DNA from: Pseudonocardia hierapolitana | GTDB lineage: Bacteria; Actinomycetota; Actinomycetes; Mycobacteriales; Pseudonocardiaceae | NCBI RefSeq assembly: GCF_007994075.1 | Contig: NZ_VIWU01000001.1 | Coordinates: 2,790,001-2,854,000 of the forward strand | Reading direction: 5' to 3' | Length of the DNA stretch: 64,000 nt | Shown: piece by piece, positions 31,187 to 40,438 of the stretch | Numbering within the stretch: the first letter of the stretch is position 1 | How the letters are laid out: each line of letters opens with the position of its first letter | The notes under the pieces: generated by a model | Told to the model about the DNA's origin: nothing | What the model saw: only the letters and a program-made list of their open reading frames with translations | Database searches by the model: none | Program-made: the position numbers and the translations under genes

Positions 31187-34100
31187 ATGTCCTCTCCCGC
31201 GGCCCGAGCCGCTGACGCGCGCCCCGAGCCGGCCGACCAGCCGTCGGACCAACAGTCGGATCATACGTCCGCGCCCGCCGTCTCCTCCCGCGACGGCGGG
31301 CGCCCGCCTCGTACCCGCCGTCCGCGCAGGCGCAGGCCGCGCTCCCGCGAGGGTGTGGCCGTACCCGCAGCCGACGTCCGGCCGGTCGACGACGCGGAGC
31401 TGGACGCGCTCGCCGAACGCATCCCCGCCCTCTCGCTCCAGGACGAGCACCGCATCGGCCGCCGCCTCGAGACGGTGCGCCGCACCCGCGACACCGCCGC
31501 GCGCGCCCGCGCCGCGGCCGGGATCGTCGAGGCGGTGGAGGCGGCCGAGCGGCGGATGGTCGCTCGGCGGGGTGCCGAGTTCACCATCCGCTACCCGGAG
31601 GCGCTGCCGGTCAGCACCCGCCGCGAGGACATCGCCGCCGCGATCCGCGACCACCAGGTCGTGATCGTCGCCGGCGAGACCGGCTCCGGGAAGACCACGC
31701 AGCTGCCGAAGATCTGCCTCGAGCTGGGCCGCGGGGTGCGCGGGCTGATCGGGCACACCCAGCCGCGCAGGCTCGCCGCACGCACGGTGGCGGCCCGCAT
31801 CGCCGAGGAGCTGGGCACCGAGCTGGGTGACACCGTCGGCTGGAAGGTGCGCTTCACCGACCACGTCGGCGAGAAAACACTGGTCAAGCTCATGACCGAC
31901 GGCATCCTGCTCGCCGAGCTCGCGGGCGACAAGATGCTCCGGCAGTACGACACCCTGATCATCGACGAGGCCCACGAGCGCAGCCTCAACATCGACTTCA
32001 TCCTGGGCTACCTCACCCAGCTGCTCCCCCGCCGGCCGGATCTCAAGGTGATCATCACCTCGGCCACGATCGACGTGGACCGGTTCGCGAAGCACTTCGA
32101 CGCGCCGGTCGTCGAGGTCTCAGGGCGCAGCTACCCGGTCGAGGTCCGGTACCGCCCCATCGTCGACCTGGACGATCCCGACCACGACCCCGACCGCGAC
32201 CAGCTCGACGCCATCGGCGACGCCGTGGCCGAGCTCCAGCGCGAGGGCGACGGCGACATCCTCGTGTTCCTGCCCGGCGAGCGCGAGATCCGCGACACCG
32301 CCGAGGCGCTGACCAAGCGGGACTTCCGCAACACCGAGATCCTCCCGCTCTACGCGCGGCTGTCGACGGCCGAGCAGCACCGCGTGTTCGCGCCCCATCC
32401 GGGGCGCCGGGTGGTGCTCGCGACGAACGTCGCCGAGACCTCGCTGACGGTCCCCGGCATCCACTACGTGATCGACACGGGCACCGCCCGCATCTCCCGC
32501 TACTCGCGGCGGTTGAAGGTGCAGCGGCTGCCGATCGAGAAGATCTCCCAGGCCAGCGCCAACCAGCGCGCCGGACGCTGCGGCCGTGTGGCCGACGGCA
32601 TCTGCATCCGCCTCTACAGCGAGGACGACTTCGACGCGCGCCCGGAGTTCACCGACCCGGAGATCCTGCGCACCAACCTCGCGTCCGTCGTGCTGCAGAT
32701 GATCTCGCTCGACCTCGGCGAGCTCACCGACTTCCCCTTCGTCGAGCGGCCGGATCCGCGCGCCGTCGCCGACGGCATCGCGCTGCTGCAGGAGCTGGGC
32801 GCGCTCGACGGCCGCGAGCTCACTCCGGTGGGTCGCGCGCTCTCCGCCCTGCCGGTTGACCCGCGGCTGGGCCGGATGCTCGTCGAGGCCGACCGCAACG
32901 GCTGCCTGCGCGAGGTGCTCGTCATCACCGCCGCGCTGTCGGTGCAGGACCCGCGCGAGCGGCCGGCCGAGCAGCGCCAGGCCGCCGACGCGAAGCACGC
33001 CCGGTTCAGCGGGGAATGGACCGCGGGCGGCTCGACCCTCGACGCCGCCGGCTCGGACTTCCTGGCGTTCGTCAACCTCTGGCGCTACGTCGCCGAGAAG
33101 CGCGAGGAGCTGTCCGGGAACAGGTTCCGGCGGTTGCTGCGCGACGAGTTCCTGCACTACCTGCGCATCCGCGAGTGGCAGGACCTGCACGCCCAGCTGC
33201 GGCAGGCGGCGCGCAACGCGGGCCTCACCCCGGGCGACGTCGACGCTGTATCTACCCGCCCCGCCGACTCCGCAAGCTCTGCCGGCTTCCATCCCCTACA
33301 AGCCGACCGGATCCACATGTCGGTGCTGTCCGGGCTGCTCTCGCAGGTCGGGCTGCGCGACGACGGTCCCGAGCGAGGCGACCGCAACAAGGATCGGCGG
33401 AGCACCGGTCGCGAGTTCCTCGGTGCCCGCGGCGCCCGTTTCATGATCTTCCCCGGCTCACCGCTGGCCAAGAAGCCCCCGCGCTGGGTGATGGCGGCCG
33501 AGCTCGTGGAGACGTCGCGGCTGTTCGCGCGCACCGCAGCCCGGATCCAGCCGGAGTGGCTCGAGCCGCTGGCCGAGCACCTGGTCAAGCGCACGTACTC
33601 CGAGCCGCACTGGTCGCGCAAACGGGCCGCCGTCGTCGCCACCGAGCGCGTCACGCTGTACGGGATCCCGATCGTCGTCGGCCGGAAGGTCGACTTCGGC
33701 CGGATCGACCCGGAGACCTCGCGCGAGCTGTTCATCCGGCACGCCCTCGTCGAGGGCGACTGGGACACCCGCCACCGCTTCTTCCACGCCAACCGCGAGC
33801 TCCTGGAGGACGTCGAGGAGCTGGAGCACCGCGCGCGGCGGCGCGACCTCGTGGTCGACGAGGAGACGCTCGTCGCGTTCTACGAGGAGCGCATCCCGGC
33901 ACACGTCGTCTCCGGCCGGCACTTCGACTCGTGGTGGAAGAAGGAGTCGCGGCGCACGCCCGACCTGCTCGACTTCACCGAGGAGATGCTGCGCACGGCG
34001 CAGGCGGCGGGGGTCGACCGCTCGGCATACCCCGACCACGTCGAGGCGGGCGGGCTCACGCTGCCGCTGTCCTACGCGTTCGAGCCCGGCGCCCGCAGCG

Positions 34101-35383
34101 ACGGTGTCACCGTCGACGTACCGGTGGCCGCGCTGCACCAGATCGATCCCACCCCGTTCACCTGGCAGGTGCCCGGGCTGCGCGAGGAGCTGGTCACCGC
34201 GCTGATCCGCACACTGCCCAAGCAGCTGCGCCGGCTGTACTCGCCCGCTCCCGATCACGCGAGGGCGGTGCTCGCGCGCCTGCAGGCCGGGCGGGAGCCG
34301 CTGCTCGACGGGCTGGAGCGCGAGCTCGGCCGGATGCGCGGCGTCGAGATCCCGCGCGAGGCGTGGGAGCTGGAGCGGCTCCCCCAGCACCTCACGGTGA
34401 CGTTCCGGGTGGTGGACGAGGCAGGCCACGAGGTCGCGCGGGGCGCCGACCTGGAGGCGTTGCGGCGCGAGCTCGCGCCGAAGGTGCGCGAGGAACTCGC
34501 CGCGGCGGGCGTCGACATCGAGACGACGGGCGCCAGAACCTGGTCGTTCGGCACGCTGCCGCGCGAGCACCCGATCCGGCGGGGCGCCCACACCGTCACC
34601 GGCTACCCGGGGGTGATCGACCGCGGCACGAGCGTGGACGTCCGGGTGTTCCCCACCGCGGCCGAGCGCGACGCGGCCCACCACCGGGGCGTCCGGCGCC
34701 TCCTGCTGCTGGAGACACCGTCACCGGTGCGGCAGGTGCAGCGCGACCTGGACAACGCCGCGAAGCTCGCGCTCTCCCGCAACCCGCACGGCTCGGTGGC
34801 CGCGCTGCTCGACGACTGCGTCACGGCGGCCGCCGACCACCTGATCGCGGCGGCCGGTGGCCCGGCATGGGACGAGCGGTCCTACGTCCGGCTGCGCAAG
34901 CTCTTCGCCGATCGCCTCGCCGCCACCACCCTGCAGGTGCTGCACGCCGTGCGCGGGGTGCTGGTGGTCTGGCACCGGGTGCAGGCGCAGCTGTCCGACC
35001 TGCGTGCCCCCGTGCTGGCCGCCGGCGTCGCCGACATCACCGCCCAGGTGAACGCCCTCGTCGGTCCCGGCTTCGCGACGGCGGCAGGCGCCACCCGGCT
35101 CGCCGACGTCGCGCGCTACGTGGAGGCCGTGGAGCGGCGGATCGAGAAGCTGCGCGCCGACCCGGCCCGCGACGCCGAGTGGACCGCGCAGGTCCGCGCG
35201 GTGGCCGACGAGTACGCCGCCGAGCTGGCCGCGCTCCCCCCGGGCGTCGATCCGGGGCCGGAGCTGCGCGAGATCCGCTGGATGATCGAGGAGCTGCGGG
35301 TGGGCCTCTACGCCCACCCGATGCGCACCCGCTACCCGGTTTCGATCAAGCGGATCCAGCGGGCGATCGACGACCTGGCCTGA
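31187..35383 (+). CDS. hrpA: ATP-dependent RNA helicase HrpA
   Basis: A 1398-residue DEAH-box helicase, slightly longer than the ~1300 of E. coli HrpA because of an Arg/Pro-rich N-terminus of ~60 residues. Helicase motifs: GETGSGKTTQ (I, ~162), TQPRRLAAR (Ia), DEAHERS (II, ~260), SATID (III), LVFLPGEREI, LATNVAETSLTVPG (V) and QRAGRCGR (VI). The winged-helix/OB region and the long DUF3418 C-terminus follow. An STRPADSASSAGFHPL segment near residue 690 looks like a short insertion next to the conserved ADRIHxSxLSGLL. HrpA unwinds structured mRNA and rescues collided ribosomes in E. coli. Confidence 0.95.
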   Translation: MSSPAARAADARPEPADQPSDQQSDHTSAPAVSSRDGGRPPRTRRPRRRRPRSREGVAVPAADVRPVDDAELDALAERIPALSLQDEHRIGRRLETVRRTRDTAARARAAAGIVEAVEAAERRMVARRGAEFTIRYPEALPVSTRREDIAAAIRDHQVVIVAGETGSGKTTQLPKICLELGRGVRGLIGHTQPRRLAARTVAARIAEELGTELGDTVGWKVRFTDHVGEKTLVKLMTDGILLAELAGDKMLRQYDTLIIDEAHERSLNIDFILGYLTQLLPRRPDLKVIITSATIDVDRFAKHFDAPVVEVSGRSYPVEVRYRPIVDLDDPDHDPDRDQLDAIGDAVAELQREGDGDILVFLPGEREIRDTAEALTKRDFRNTEILPLYARLSTAEQHRVFAPHPGRRVVLATNVAETSLTVPGIHYVIDTGTARISRYSRRLKVQRLPIEKISQASANQRAGRCGRVADGICIRLYSEDDFDARPEFTDPEILRTNLASVVLQMISLDLGELTDFPFVERPDPRAVADGIALLQELGALDGRELTPVGRALSALPVDPRLGRMLVEADRNGCLREVLVITAALSVQDPRERPAEQRQAADAKHARFSGEWTAGGSTLDAAGSDFLAFVNLWRYVAEKREELSGNRFRRLLRDEFLHYLRIREWQDLHAQLRQAARNAGLTPGDVDAVSTRPADSASSAGFHPLQADRIHMSVLSGLLSQVGLRDDGPERGDRNKDRRSTGREFLGARGARFMIFPGSPLAKKPPRWVMAAELVETSRLFARTAARIQPEWLEPLAEHLVKRTYSEPHWSRKRAAVVATERVTLYGIPIVVGRKVDFGRIDPETSRELFIRHALVEGDWDTRHRFFHANRELLEDVEELEHRARRRDLVVDEETLVAFYEERIPAHVVSGRHFDSWWKKESRRTPDLLDFTEEMLRTAQAAGVDRSAYPDHVEAGGLTLPLSYAFEPGARSDGVTVDVPVAALHQIDPTPFTWQVPGLREELVTALIRTLPKQLRRLYSPAPDHARAVLARLQAGREPLLDGLERELGRMRGVEIPREAWELERLPQHLTVTFRVVDEAGHEVARGADLEALRRELAPKVREELAAAGVDIETTGARTWSFGTLPREHPIRRGAHTVTGYPGVIDRGTSVDVRVFPTAAERDAAHHRGVRRLLLLETPSPVRQVQRDLDNAAKLALSRNPHGSVAALLDDCVTAAADHLIAAAGGPAWDERSYVRLRKLFADRLAATTLQVLHAVRGVLVVWHRVQAQLSDLRAPVLAAGVADITAQVNALVGPGFATAAGATRLADVARYVEAVERRIEKLRADPARDAEWTAQVRAVADEYAAELAALPPGVDPGPELREIRWMIEELRVGLYAHPMRTRYPVSIKRIQRAIDDLA

Positions 35384-35858
35384 CGGCGAGGAGGTTCATC
35401 GCGCGGAAGGCGATGGGCACACCACCGTCCTGGTTCAGCAGCTCGACCTGCGTGACGACCATGCCCCGGTCCGGCTTCGAACGGGACAGGCGCGTGTCGA
35501 GCACCGTCGCGCGCAGGTGAACGCGGTCGCCGGGCCGCAGCGGCACCTGCCAGCGCAGCTCGTCGACACCGGGTGAGGCGAGACTGGCTGCGCGCGAGAG
35601 GTAGTGGTCGGCGAGCAGCCGCATCGCGAGCCCGGCCGTGTGCCAGCCGCTGGCGATGATCCCGCCGAACGGGCCGTGCAGCGCGAACCCGGGGTCGGTG
35701 TGGATGGGCTGCGGGTCGAACTCCTTCGCGAAGCGGAGGATCTCCTCCTCATCGACGTCGAGGTGGCCGTACTCGTACTGCGCACCGGTCACGTAGTCGG
35801 CGAACCAGCGGTCGTGGATGGGCGCAGCGAAGTCGGTGGGGCCGAGCGAGCGTGTCAT
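35346..35858 (-). CDS. MaoC-like hotdog dehydratase
   Basis: A 170-residue protein. Hydratase-2/MaoC motif region: FAKEFDPQPIHTDPGFALHGPFGGIIASGWHTAGLAMRLLAD, with the Asp and His of the catalytic FDPQPIH segment and the downstream SGWH. The rest (LRPGDRVHLRATVLDTRLSRSKPDRGMV) follows the standard hotdog fold. It hydrates enoyl-CoA or related thioesters. Its 3' end overlaps hrpA convergently by 38 bases. A few bases past its start is an AACGTTCGTTGAAC palindrome-like site (about 35885-35898). Confidence 0.88.
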   Translation of the reverse strand: MTRSLGPTDFAAPIHDRWFADYVTGAQYEYGHLDVDEEEILRFAKEFDPQPIHTDPGFALHGPFGGIIASGWHTAGLAMRLLADHYLSRAASLASPGVDELRWQVPLRPGDRVHLRATVLDTRLSRSKPDRGMVVTQVELLNQDGGVPIAFRAMNLLAVRPGRRSPAGSA

Positions 35859-35919
35859 ACCCGCATGATCGGGCAGGGAAGGTTCAACGTTCGTTGAACC
35901 GTCTGAGTGGCTCTGGCCG

Positions 35920-36276
35920 TCAGAACGCGACCATCTCGCGCAGCCATCCGCTGAGCGCCGCGATCTCCCCGGCAGATGCCGTTCCGATCGGGGCAGGCCG
36001 GGTGAATCGCTTCGTGGACACGGCCCGGACGTCCTCGGTGCGTGCCCAGCTCGGGCTGCGCAGCCCGGACTCCGGAGAAGCGATGCGCACGTGGTGTTCG
36101 AGACCGCGGTCTCTGGTGGTCAGGGGGACGACGAGCGCCATGTCGATCGGGAAGCGGCAGTGCGTGGTCGAGCTGACCACGATCGCCGGCCGGAGGCCAC
36201 CTTGCTCGTGTCCGATCGGGTTGCCGAAATCCACCCACCACACCTGCCAGGGAGCCAGCCGCGGAGACCGACTCAC
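35920..36276 (-). CDS. MazF/PemK-type endoribonuclease toxin
   Basis: A 118-residue protein, GTG start at 36276 overlapping the antitoxin stop by GTGA. PemK/MazF core: PWQVWWVDFGNPIGHEQGGLRPAIVVSS (the beta1-beta2 loop and RPAIVV strand), MALVVPLTTRDRGLEHHVRI, and WARTEDVRAVSTKRF. The Arg of RPAIVV and the Thr of PLTTR belong to the catalytic groove. Toxins of this family cut mRNA at short sequences. Second gene in a coupled toxin-antitoxin operon. Confidence 0.9.
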   Translation of the reverse strand: MSRSPRLAPWQVWWVDFGNPIGHEQGGLRPAIVVSSTTHCRFPIDMALVVPLTTRDRGLEHHVRIASPESGLRSPSWARTEDVRAVSTKRFTRPAPIGTASAGEIAALSGWLREMVAF

Positions 36277-36542
36277 CGGTCGGGTTCCGAGTACTCGCCC
36301 GCAGCGTCGGGGAGGCCGTCACCCACGGTTCCATCGGCCTCGTCGAGCTCGGCCTGATAGCTCGCCCATTCGTCGGGGTCGGCACGGAGCTCTTCGTATC
36401 GGCGAACGATCTGATTGATCTTGTGTTCCCGAACGAGCTGGCGGACGACCTCACCCAGCGGCACTCCCTGGAAGTCCCGGGCGGCAAGCTCCGCGAGCTC
36501 GTCGCGGACTCCGCTATCGATCTGCATGGACGTCGTCGCCAT
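36273..36542 (-). CDS. Antitoxin of the MazF-type pair
   Basis: An 89-residue protein from ATG 36542, MATTSMQIDSGVRDELAELA. The N-terminal strand MQIDSGVRDELAELAARDF has ribbon-helix-helix character like many MazE/VapB-type antitoxins. EVVRQLVREHKINQIVRRYEELRADPDEWASYQAELDEAD is the helical toxin-binding tail. The start follows TATAGT by seven bases, suggesting a leaderless mRNA. An alternative ATG at 36566 would add eight residues. Confidence 0.85.
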   Translation of the reverse strand: MATTSMQIDSGVRDELAELAARDFQGVPLGEVVRQLVREHKINQIVRRYEELRADPDEWASYQAELDEADGTVGDGLPDAAGEYSEPDR

Positions 36543-36549
36543 ACCCTTC

Positions 36550-36555
36550 ACTATA
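36550..36555 (-). promoter_or_regulatory. Putative -10 hexamer of the toxin-antitoxin promoter
   Basis: TATAGT on the minus strand, then GAAGGGT and the antitoxin ATG, so transcription would begin at or near the start codon. Confidence 0.55.
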
Positions 36556-36611
36556 GAATCTGCCATAGACGACCGCGATCTCCGCAGGGCGCCGATCCGC
36601 CACTCACGCGT

Positions 36612-36617
36612 TAGGGT
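36612..36617 (+). promoter_or_regulatory. Putative -10 hexamer for a leaderless transcript
   Basis: TAGGGT, seven bases, then the ATG at 36625 of the M20 peptidase gene; no ribosome binding site. Confidence 0.5.
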
Positions 36618-36624
36618 GCCGATC

Positions 36625-37953
36625 ATGCGCGAGCCCGACCCCGCCAGGCCGTCGCCACCGGACGACAGCTACCTGCGCTCGCTCAACGCGGCCACCGAGC
36701 TGGCCGTCCGCGAGGCCGAGCCGATCATGTCCGAACACGCCGGGGCGCCGGGGGAGGTCCGGTCCGCCGTGCTCGCCGCGGCGCGGGAGTACGGCGACGA
36801 CCTCGTCGCACTCAGCCACGATCTGCACGCCCACCCCGAGGAGGCCTACGCCGAGCACCGGTCGGCACGGGCGGTGGCCGCCCTGCTGGAGCGGCACGGC
36901 CACACCGCCGAGATCGGGGTCGGCGGCCTGGACACCGCGCTCATCGCCACCCGCGGCACCGACGGCCCGCACATCGGCGTGCTCGCCGAGTACGACGCGC
37001 TGCCCGGGATCGGCCACGCGTGCGGCCACAACATCATCTGCGCCACCGCGGTCGGCGGGTTCCTCGCCGCGGCCCGGGTGCAGGAGCAGGTCGGCGGGCG
37101 CCTGTCGCTGATCGGCACGCCGGCCGAGGAGGGCGGCGGCGGCAAGGAGAAGATGGCCCGCGCCGGCGTCTTCGACGACGTCGACGCCGTGATCATGCTC
37201 CACCCGTTCACGCACGACCTCGCGCTGCACCCGTTCCTCGGCCGCCGCCAGGTCGAGATGGTCTTCCACGGGGTCGCGTCGCACGCCGCCGCGCAGCCGT
37301 TCATGGGCCGCAACGCGCTCGACGCGGCGGTGGCGGCCTACCAGGGCATCGCGGCGCTGCGCCAGCACCTGCCCAGCAGCGACCGGCTGCACGGGATCTT
37401 CACCGACGGCGGCGCACGACCCAACGTGGTTCCCGAACGCGCGGCGCTGCTGTACTACGTCCGCTCGGCGGCGCCCGAGACGCTGCGGGACCTGGCCGTC
37501 CGGATGACGGAGATCGCGCACGGCGCGGCGGCGATGACCGGCTGCGGCGTCGAGTTGCATTGGGACCCGCTGCCGCCGTACCTGCCGATCCGCTTCAACC
37601 ACGCGCTGGCCGCGCGGTGGGCGGTGAACCAGGAGCCGGTGGGACGCAGGTCCCTGCCGCCCGGTGTGGTGCCCGACTTCCTCACCGGCTCCACCGACCT
37701 GGGCAACCTCAGCTACCGGATGCCCGCCATCCACCCGATGATCGCCGTGTCCGACCCGACCGTCGCCCTGCACACCACGGCCTTCGCGGAGGCCGCAGGC
37801 GGGCCCGCGGGTGACCTCGCCGTACGCGACGGCGCCGTCGGCCTCGCGCTCACGGCCGTCGACTACCTGGCCGACCCCTCCCTGCGCGAGGCCGTCCACG
37901 CCGAGTTCGCCGCGGCAGGCGGCCCACTGGACGTACCGACGTTCTTCGACTGA
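36625..37953 (+). CDS. M20-family amidohydrolase (AbgB/IAA-hydrolase-like)
   Basis: A 442-residue protein from ATG 36625. M20D motifs: LSHDLHAHPEEAYAEHRSA, VLAEYDALPGIGHACGHNIICATAVG (metal-binding His/Asp/His), GTPAEEGGGGKEKM (catalytic Glu pair) and MLHPFTHDLALHPFL. A dimerisation-domain segment (VEMVFHGVASHAAAQPFMGRNALDAAV) is the aminobenzoyl-glutamate hydrolase type. The next gene is an AbgT-like transporter, so the pair probably takes up and cleaves an N-acyl amino acid such as p-aminobenzoyl-glutamate or a dipeptide. Confidence 0.88.
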   Translation: MREPDPARPSPPDDSYLRSLNAATELAVREAEPIMSEHAGAPGEVRSAVLAAAREYGDDLVALSHDLHAHPEEAYAEHRSARAVAALLERHGHTAEIGVGGLDTALIATRGTDGPHIGVLAEYDALPGIGHACGHNIICATAVGGFLAAARVQEQVGGRLSLIGTPAEEGGGGKEKMARAGVFDDVDAVIMLHPFTHDLALHPFLGRRQVEMVFHGVASHAAAQPFMGRNALDAAVAAYQGIAALRQHLPSSDRLHGIFTDGGARPNVVPERAALLYYVRSAAPETLRDLAVRMTEIAHGAAAMTGCGVELHWDPLPPYLPIRFNHALAARWAVNQEPVGRRSLPPGVVPDFLTGSTDLGNLSYRMPAIHPMIAVSDPTVALHTTAFAEAAGGPAGDLAVRDGAVGLALTAVDYLADPSLREAVHAEFAAAGGPLDVPTFFD

Positions 37954-37973
37954 GCCAGCTTCGAGGAGGCCGC

Positions 37974-39566
37974 GTGACCACCGCCAGCCAGTCCGCCCCA
38001 CCCGGCCGCCTCGACCGCTTCCTGGACCGGATCGAACGCGCCGGCAACCGGCTGCCCGAGCCGTTCATGCTGTTCGTGCTGCTCACGCTCGTGGTCGCGG
38101 TGCTGTCCTCGGTGATGGCGGCGTTCGGGGTGGCCGTCACGATCCCCGGCGAGGACGAGGTCACGCCGGTGCGCGGCGCGTTCAGCGGCGCAGGGCTGGA
38201 GTTCTTCTTCACTGGCCTGGCGGAGAACTTCATCGGTTTCCCACCGCTGCGCACGGTCGTGACGATCATGCTGGCGGTCGGGCTCGCGGAGCGGTGCGGG
38301 ATGCTCGCGGCGCTCATCCGGCTCGCGTTCTCGCGCGCACCGCATTGGCTGCTGCCCTACGCGCTCGGGTTCATCGGCGTCAGCGGCAGCGTCATGGCCG
38401 ACTCGGCGTTCATCATCATCCCGCCGCTCGCCGCGATCGTGTTCAAGGCGGCCGGCCGGCACCCGGTGGCCGGGCTGATCGGCGGCTTCGCCGCCGTCGG
38501 CGCGGGCTACTCGACATCGCTGCTGGTGACCAGCCTGGACGCGCTGCTCGCCGGGATCACCAACGGGGTGGCCGCGACCCTGCCCGTCACCGGCACGCCC
38601 GTCACCCCGATCTCGAACTACTTCTACAACGCGGTCTCCTCGATCGTCCTGAGCCTGCTGGCGGGCCTGATCATCGACCGGGTGGTGGAGCCGGGGCTGG
38701 TGCGCTCCGGCTTCCCGGACAGGGAGGTGGAGCGCGACGACGCTCCGGCCAGGGGCGACGAGAACGACCCGACCGCCGAGCCGACGAGTGCCACCGTCAC
38801 CACCGCCGAGCGCCGCGGGCTGCGCGCCGCGGGCGTCGCGCTGCTCGTGCTCGTGGTGGCGGTGCTCGCGCTGGTGCTCGTACCGGACTCCCCGCTGCGG
38901 AACGAGACCGGCGGCTACCTGCCGAAGTCGCCGCTGCTGGACTCGGTGGTCACGCTGGTGTTCCTGGCGTTCTTCGTGCCCGCGCTCTTCTACGGCATGT
39001 TCGCCGGCACGATCCGGCGCGGGGCGGACGTGCCGCTGCTGATGGCCCGCGCGCTGAGGGACCTCTCCGGGTTCATCGTCCTGGCGTTCGTCCTCGGCCA
39101 GTTCATCGCGCTCTTCGCCTGGACCAACATCGGCGCCTGGCTGGCCATCTCCGGCGCGCAGCTGCTGGAGGCGATCGGGCTCACCGGCTACCCGGCGATC
39201 CTCGGGTTCGTGGTGCTCGCGTCGCTGCTGAACCTGTTCATCGTGTCCGGATCCAGCCTCTGGACGCTGATGGCGAGCGTGTTCGTACCGATGTTCCTGC
39301 TGCTGGGCTACGAGCCCGCCTTCGTGCAGGGTGCCTTCCGGGTGGGCGACGCGGCCACGCAGGTCATGACGCCCCTCAACCCGTACATGATCGTGCTGCT
39401 GACGTTCGTGCGGCGCTACGAGCCTGCCGCGGGACTGGGCACGGTGATCGCGAAGATGGTGCCGTTCGTCGTGCCGTTCTGGGTGGCGTGGGTGCTGGTG
39501 CTCACTATCTTCTACGCGTTCGGCATCCCGCTCGGGCCGGGGGTCGACGTGCGGGTGGGCGAGTAG
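37974..39566 (+). CDS. AbgT-family transporter
   Basis: A 530-residue membrane protein from GTG 37974 with GAGGAGGC upstream, 20 bases after the M20 gene. Family marks: LPEPFMLFVLLTLVVAVLSS, NFIGFPPLRTVVTIMLAVGLAERCGMLAALIR, FIGVSGSVMADSAFIIIPPLAAIVF, GFAAVGAGYSTSLLVTSLDALLAGIT and SGSSLWTLMASVFVPMFLLLGYEPAFVQGAFRVGD. AbgT members import p-aminobenzoyl-glutamate or export sulfonamide-like compounds. Co-location with the M20 gene supports uptake-and-cleave use. Confidence 0.9.
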   Translation: MTTASQSAPPGRLDRFLDRIERAGNRLPEPFMLFVLLTLVVAVLSSVMAAFGVAVTIPGEDEVTPVRGAFSGAGLEFFFTGLAENFIGFPPLRTVVTIMLAVGLAERCGMLAALIRLAFSRAPHWLLPYALGFIGVSGSVMADSAFIIIPPLAAIVFKAAGRHPVAGLIGGFAAVGAGYSTSLLVTSLDALLAGITNGVAATLPVTGTPVTPISNYFYNAVSSIVLSLLAGLIIDRVVEPGLVRSGFPDREVERDDAPARGDENDPTAEPTSATVTTAERRGLRAAGVALLVLVVAVLALVLVPDSPLRNETGGYLPKSPLLDSVVTLVFLAFFVPALFYGMFAGTIRRGADVPLLMARALRDLSGFIVLAFVLGQFIALFAWTNIGAWLAISGAQLLEAIGLTGYPAILGFVVLASLLNLFIVSGSSLWTLMASVFVPMFLLLGYEPAFVQGAFRVGDAATQVMTPLNPYMIVLLTFVRRYEPAAGLGTVIAKMVPFVVPFWVAWVLVLTIFYAFGIPLGPGVDVRVGE

Positions 39567-39573
39567 CGCGCAC

Positions 39574-40221
39574 TCAGCGGAGCGCCGAGCGCGCCGTGGG
39601 CTCCAGCTCGAGCACCTGCACCGACTTCGCGGCCGCCTGCCAGGACGGGTCGGTGTCGAGCCGCTCCCGCGCAGCCCCGAGCGCATCGGCGGCGGGGAAC
39701 GACGCGAACCAGACCACCGCCTGCTCGTCGCGGACCGGCAGCGCCGGGAAGTCGTTGGCGTACGGGGCGGTGCGCGCGACCACGGGCCGCACACCGAGCA
39801 GCGACTCGGCGTCGTCGGCGGCCGCTTCCACGCCGTCGCCCGTGCGGACCACGACGAGGACGCGCGAGGGGCCGGCCCGGCCCGCTCCGACGGCCACCCG
39901 CGGGGCATCCGGGAACCCCGAACCCACCGGCTCCAGCAGCAACACGTCGTCGAAGTCGACCATCGTGGCGTTCGCCGCGTCGCGGTGCCGCTTCCACACC
40001 GGCCCGCCGTAGAACCCGGCGAGCGCCGCCCTGCGGGCCGGCATGTCGGAGAACCCGCGGACCCACACGAACCGGTCCGGGTCGCGCACGTCGCGGAACG
40101 TGCCGACGATCTGGGCGCCCAGCTCTTCCTGGGACTCGACGAACTCCCGCTCGAACAGCTCGATCAGCTCGTCACGGCGGCCGGGGTGCAGGGTGTACTG
40201 CCGCAGTTCCAGGATCGTCAC
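39574..40221 (-). CDS. NIPSNAP-family protein
   Basis: A 215-residue protein from GTG 40221. The N-terminal half is a classical NIPSNAP/ferredoxin-like fold: ILELRQYTLHPGRRDELIELFEREFVESQEELGAQIVGTFRDVRDPDRFVWVRGFSDMPARRAALAGFYGGPVWKRHRD. The C-terminal half (VEAAADDAESLLGVRP...VLELEPT) looks like a second, diverged copy of the same domain. NIPSNAP proteins are dimeric alpha-beta barrels of poorly defined function. It converges on the AbgT gene with only seven bases between. Confidence 0.85.
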   Translation of the reverse strand: MTILELRQYTLHPGRRDELIELFEREFVESQEELGAQIVGTFRDVRDPDRFVWVRGFSDMPARRAALAGFYGGPVWKRHRDAANATMVDFDDVLLLEPVGSGFPDAPRVAVGAGRAGPSRVLVVVRTGDGVEAAADDAESLLGVRPVVARTAPYANDFPALPVRDEQAVVWFASFPAADALGAARERLDTDPSWQAAAKSVQVLELEPTARSALR

Positions 40222-40438
40222 GAGCGGAGGCTAGTGCTTCCGCGATCGGAGGCCGGCCGGCCGCACTGTCGGTCCGAGGCATGCGGTGGCCGCGCACGCC
40301 TGGTCGCCTCGGGCGGCCGCTGCGACGACCTCGGCAACGGCGCGCCCGCGCAACCGGGCCCTGCGATCTGCGTCACACCCCGGTGAATCCGCCCGTGGTC
40401 GCGGCGCCCCACCTCTCGCATCAAGAGAAGGAGGCCAC

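Noticed and set aside
31163..35317. Several long minus-strand open frames opposite hrpA
   Set aside because: They mirror the high GC3 of hrpA and have Arg/Asp/Val/Leu-rich shadow composition with no motifs.
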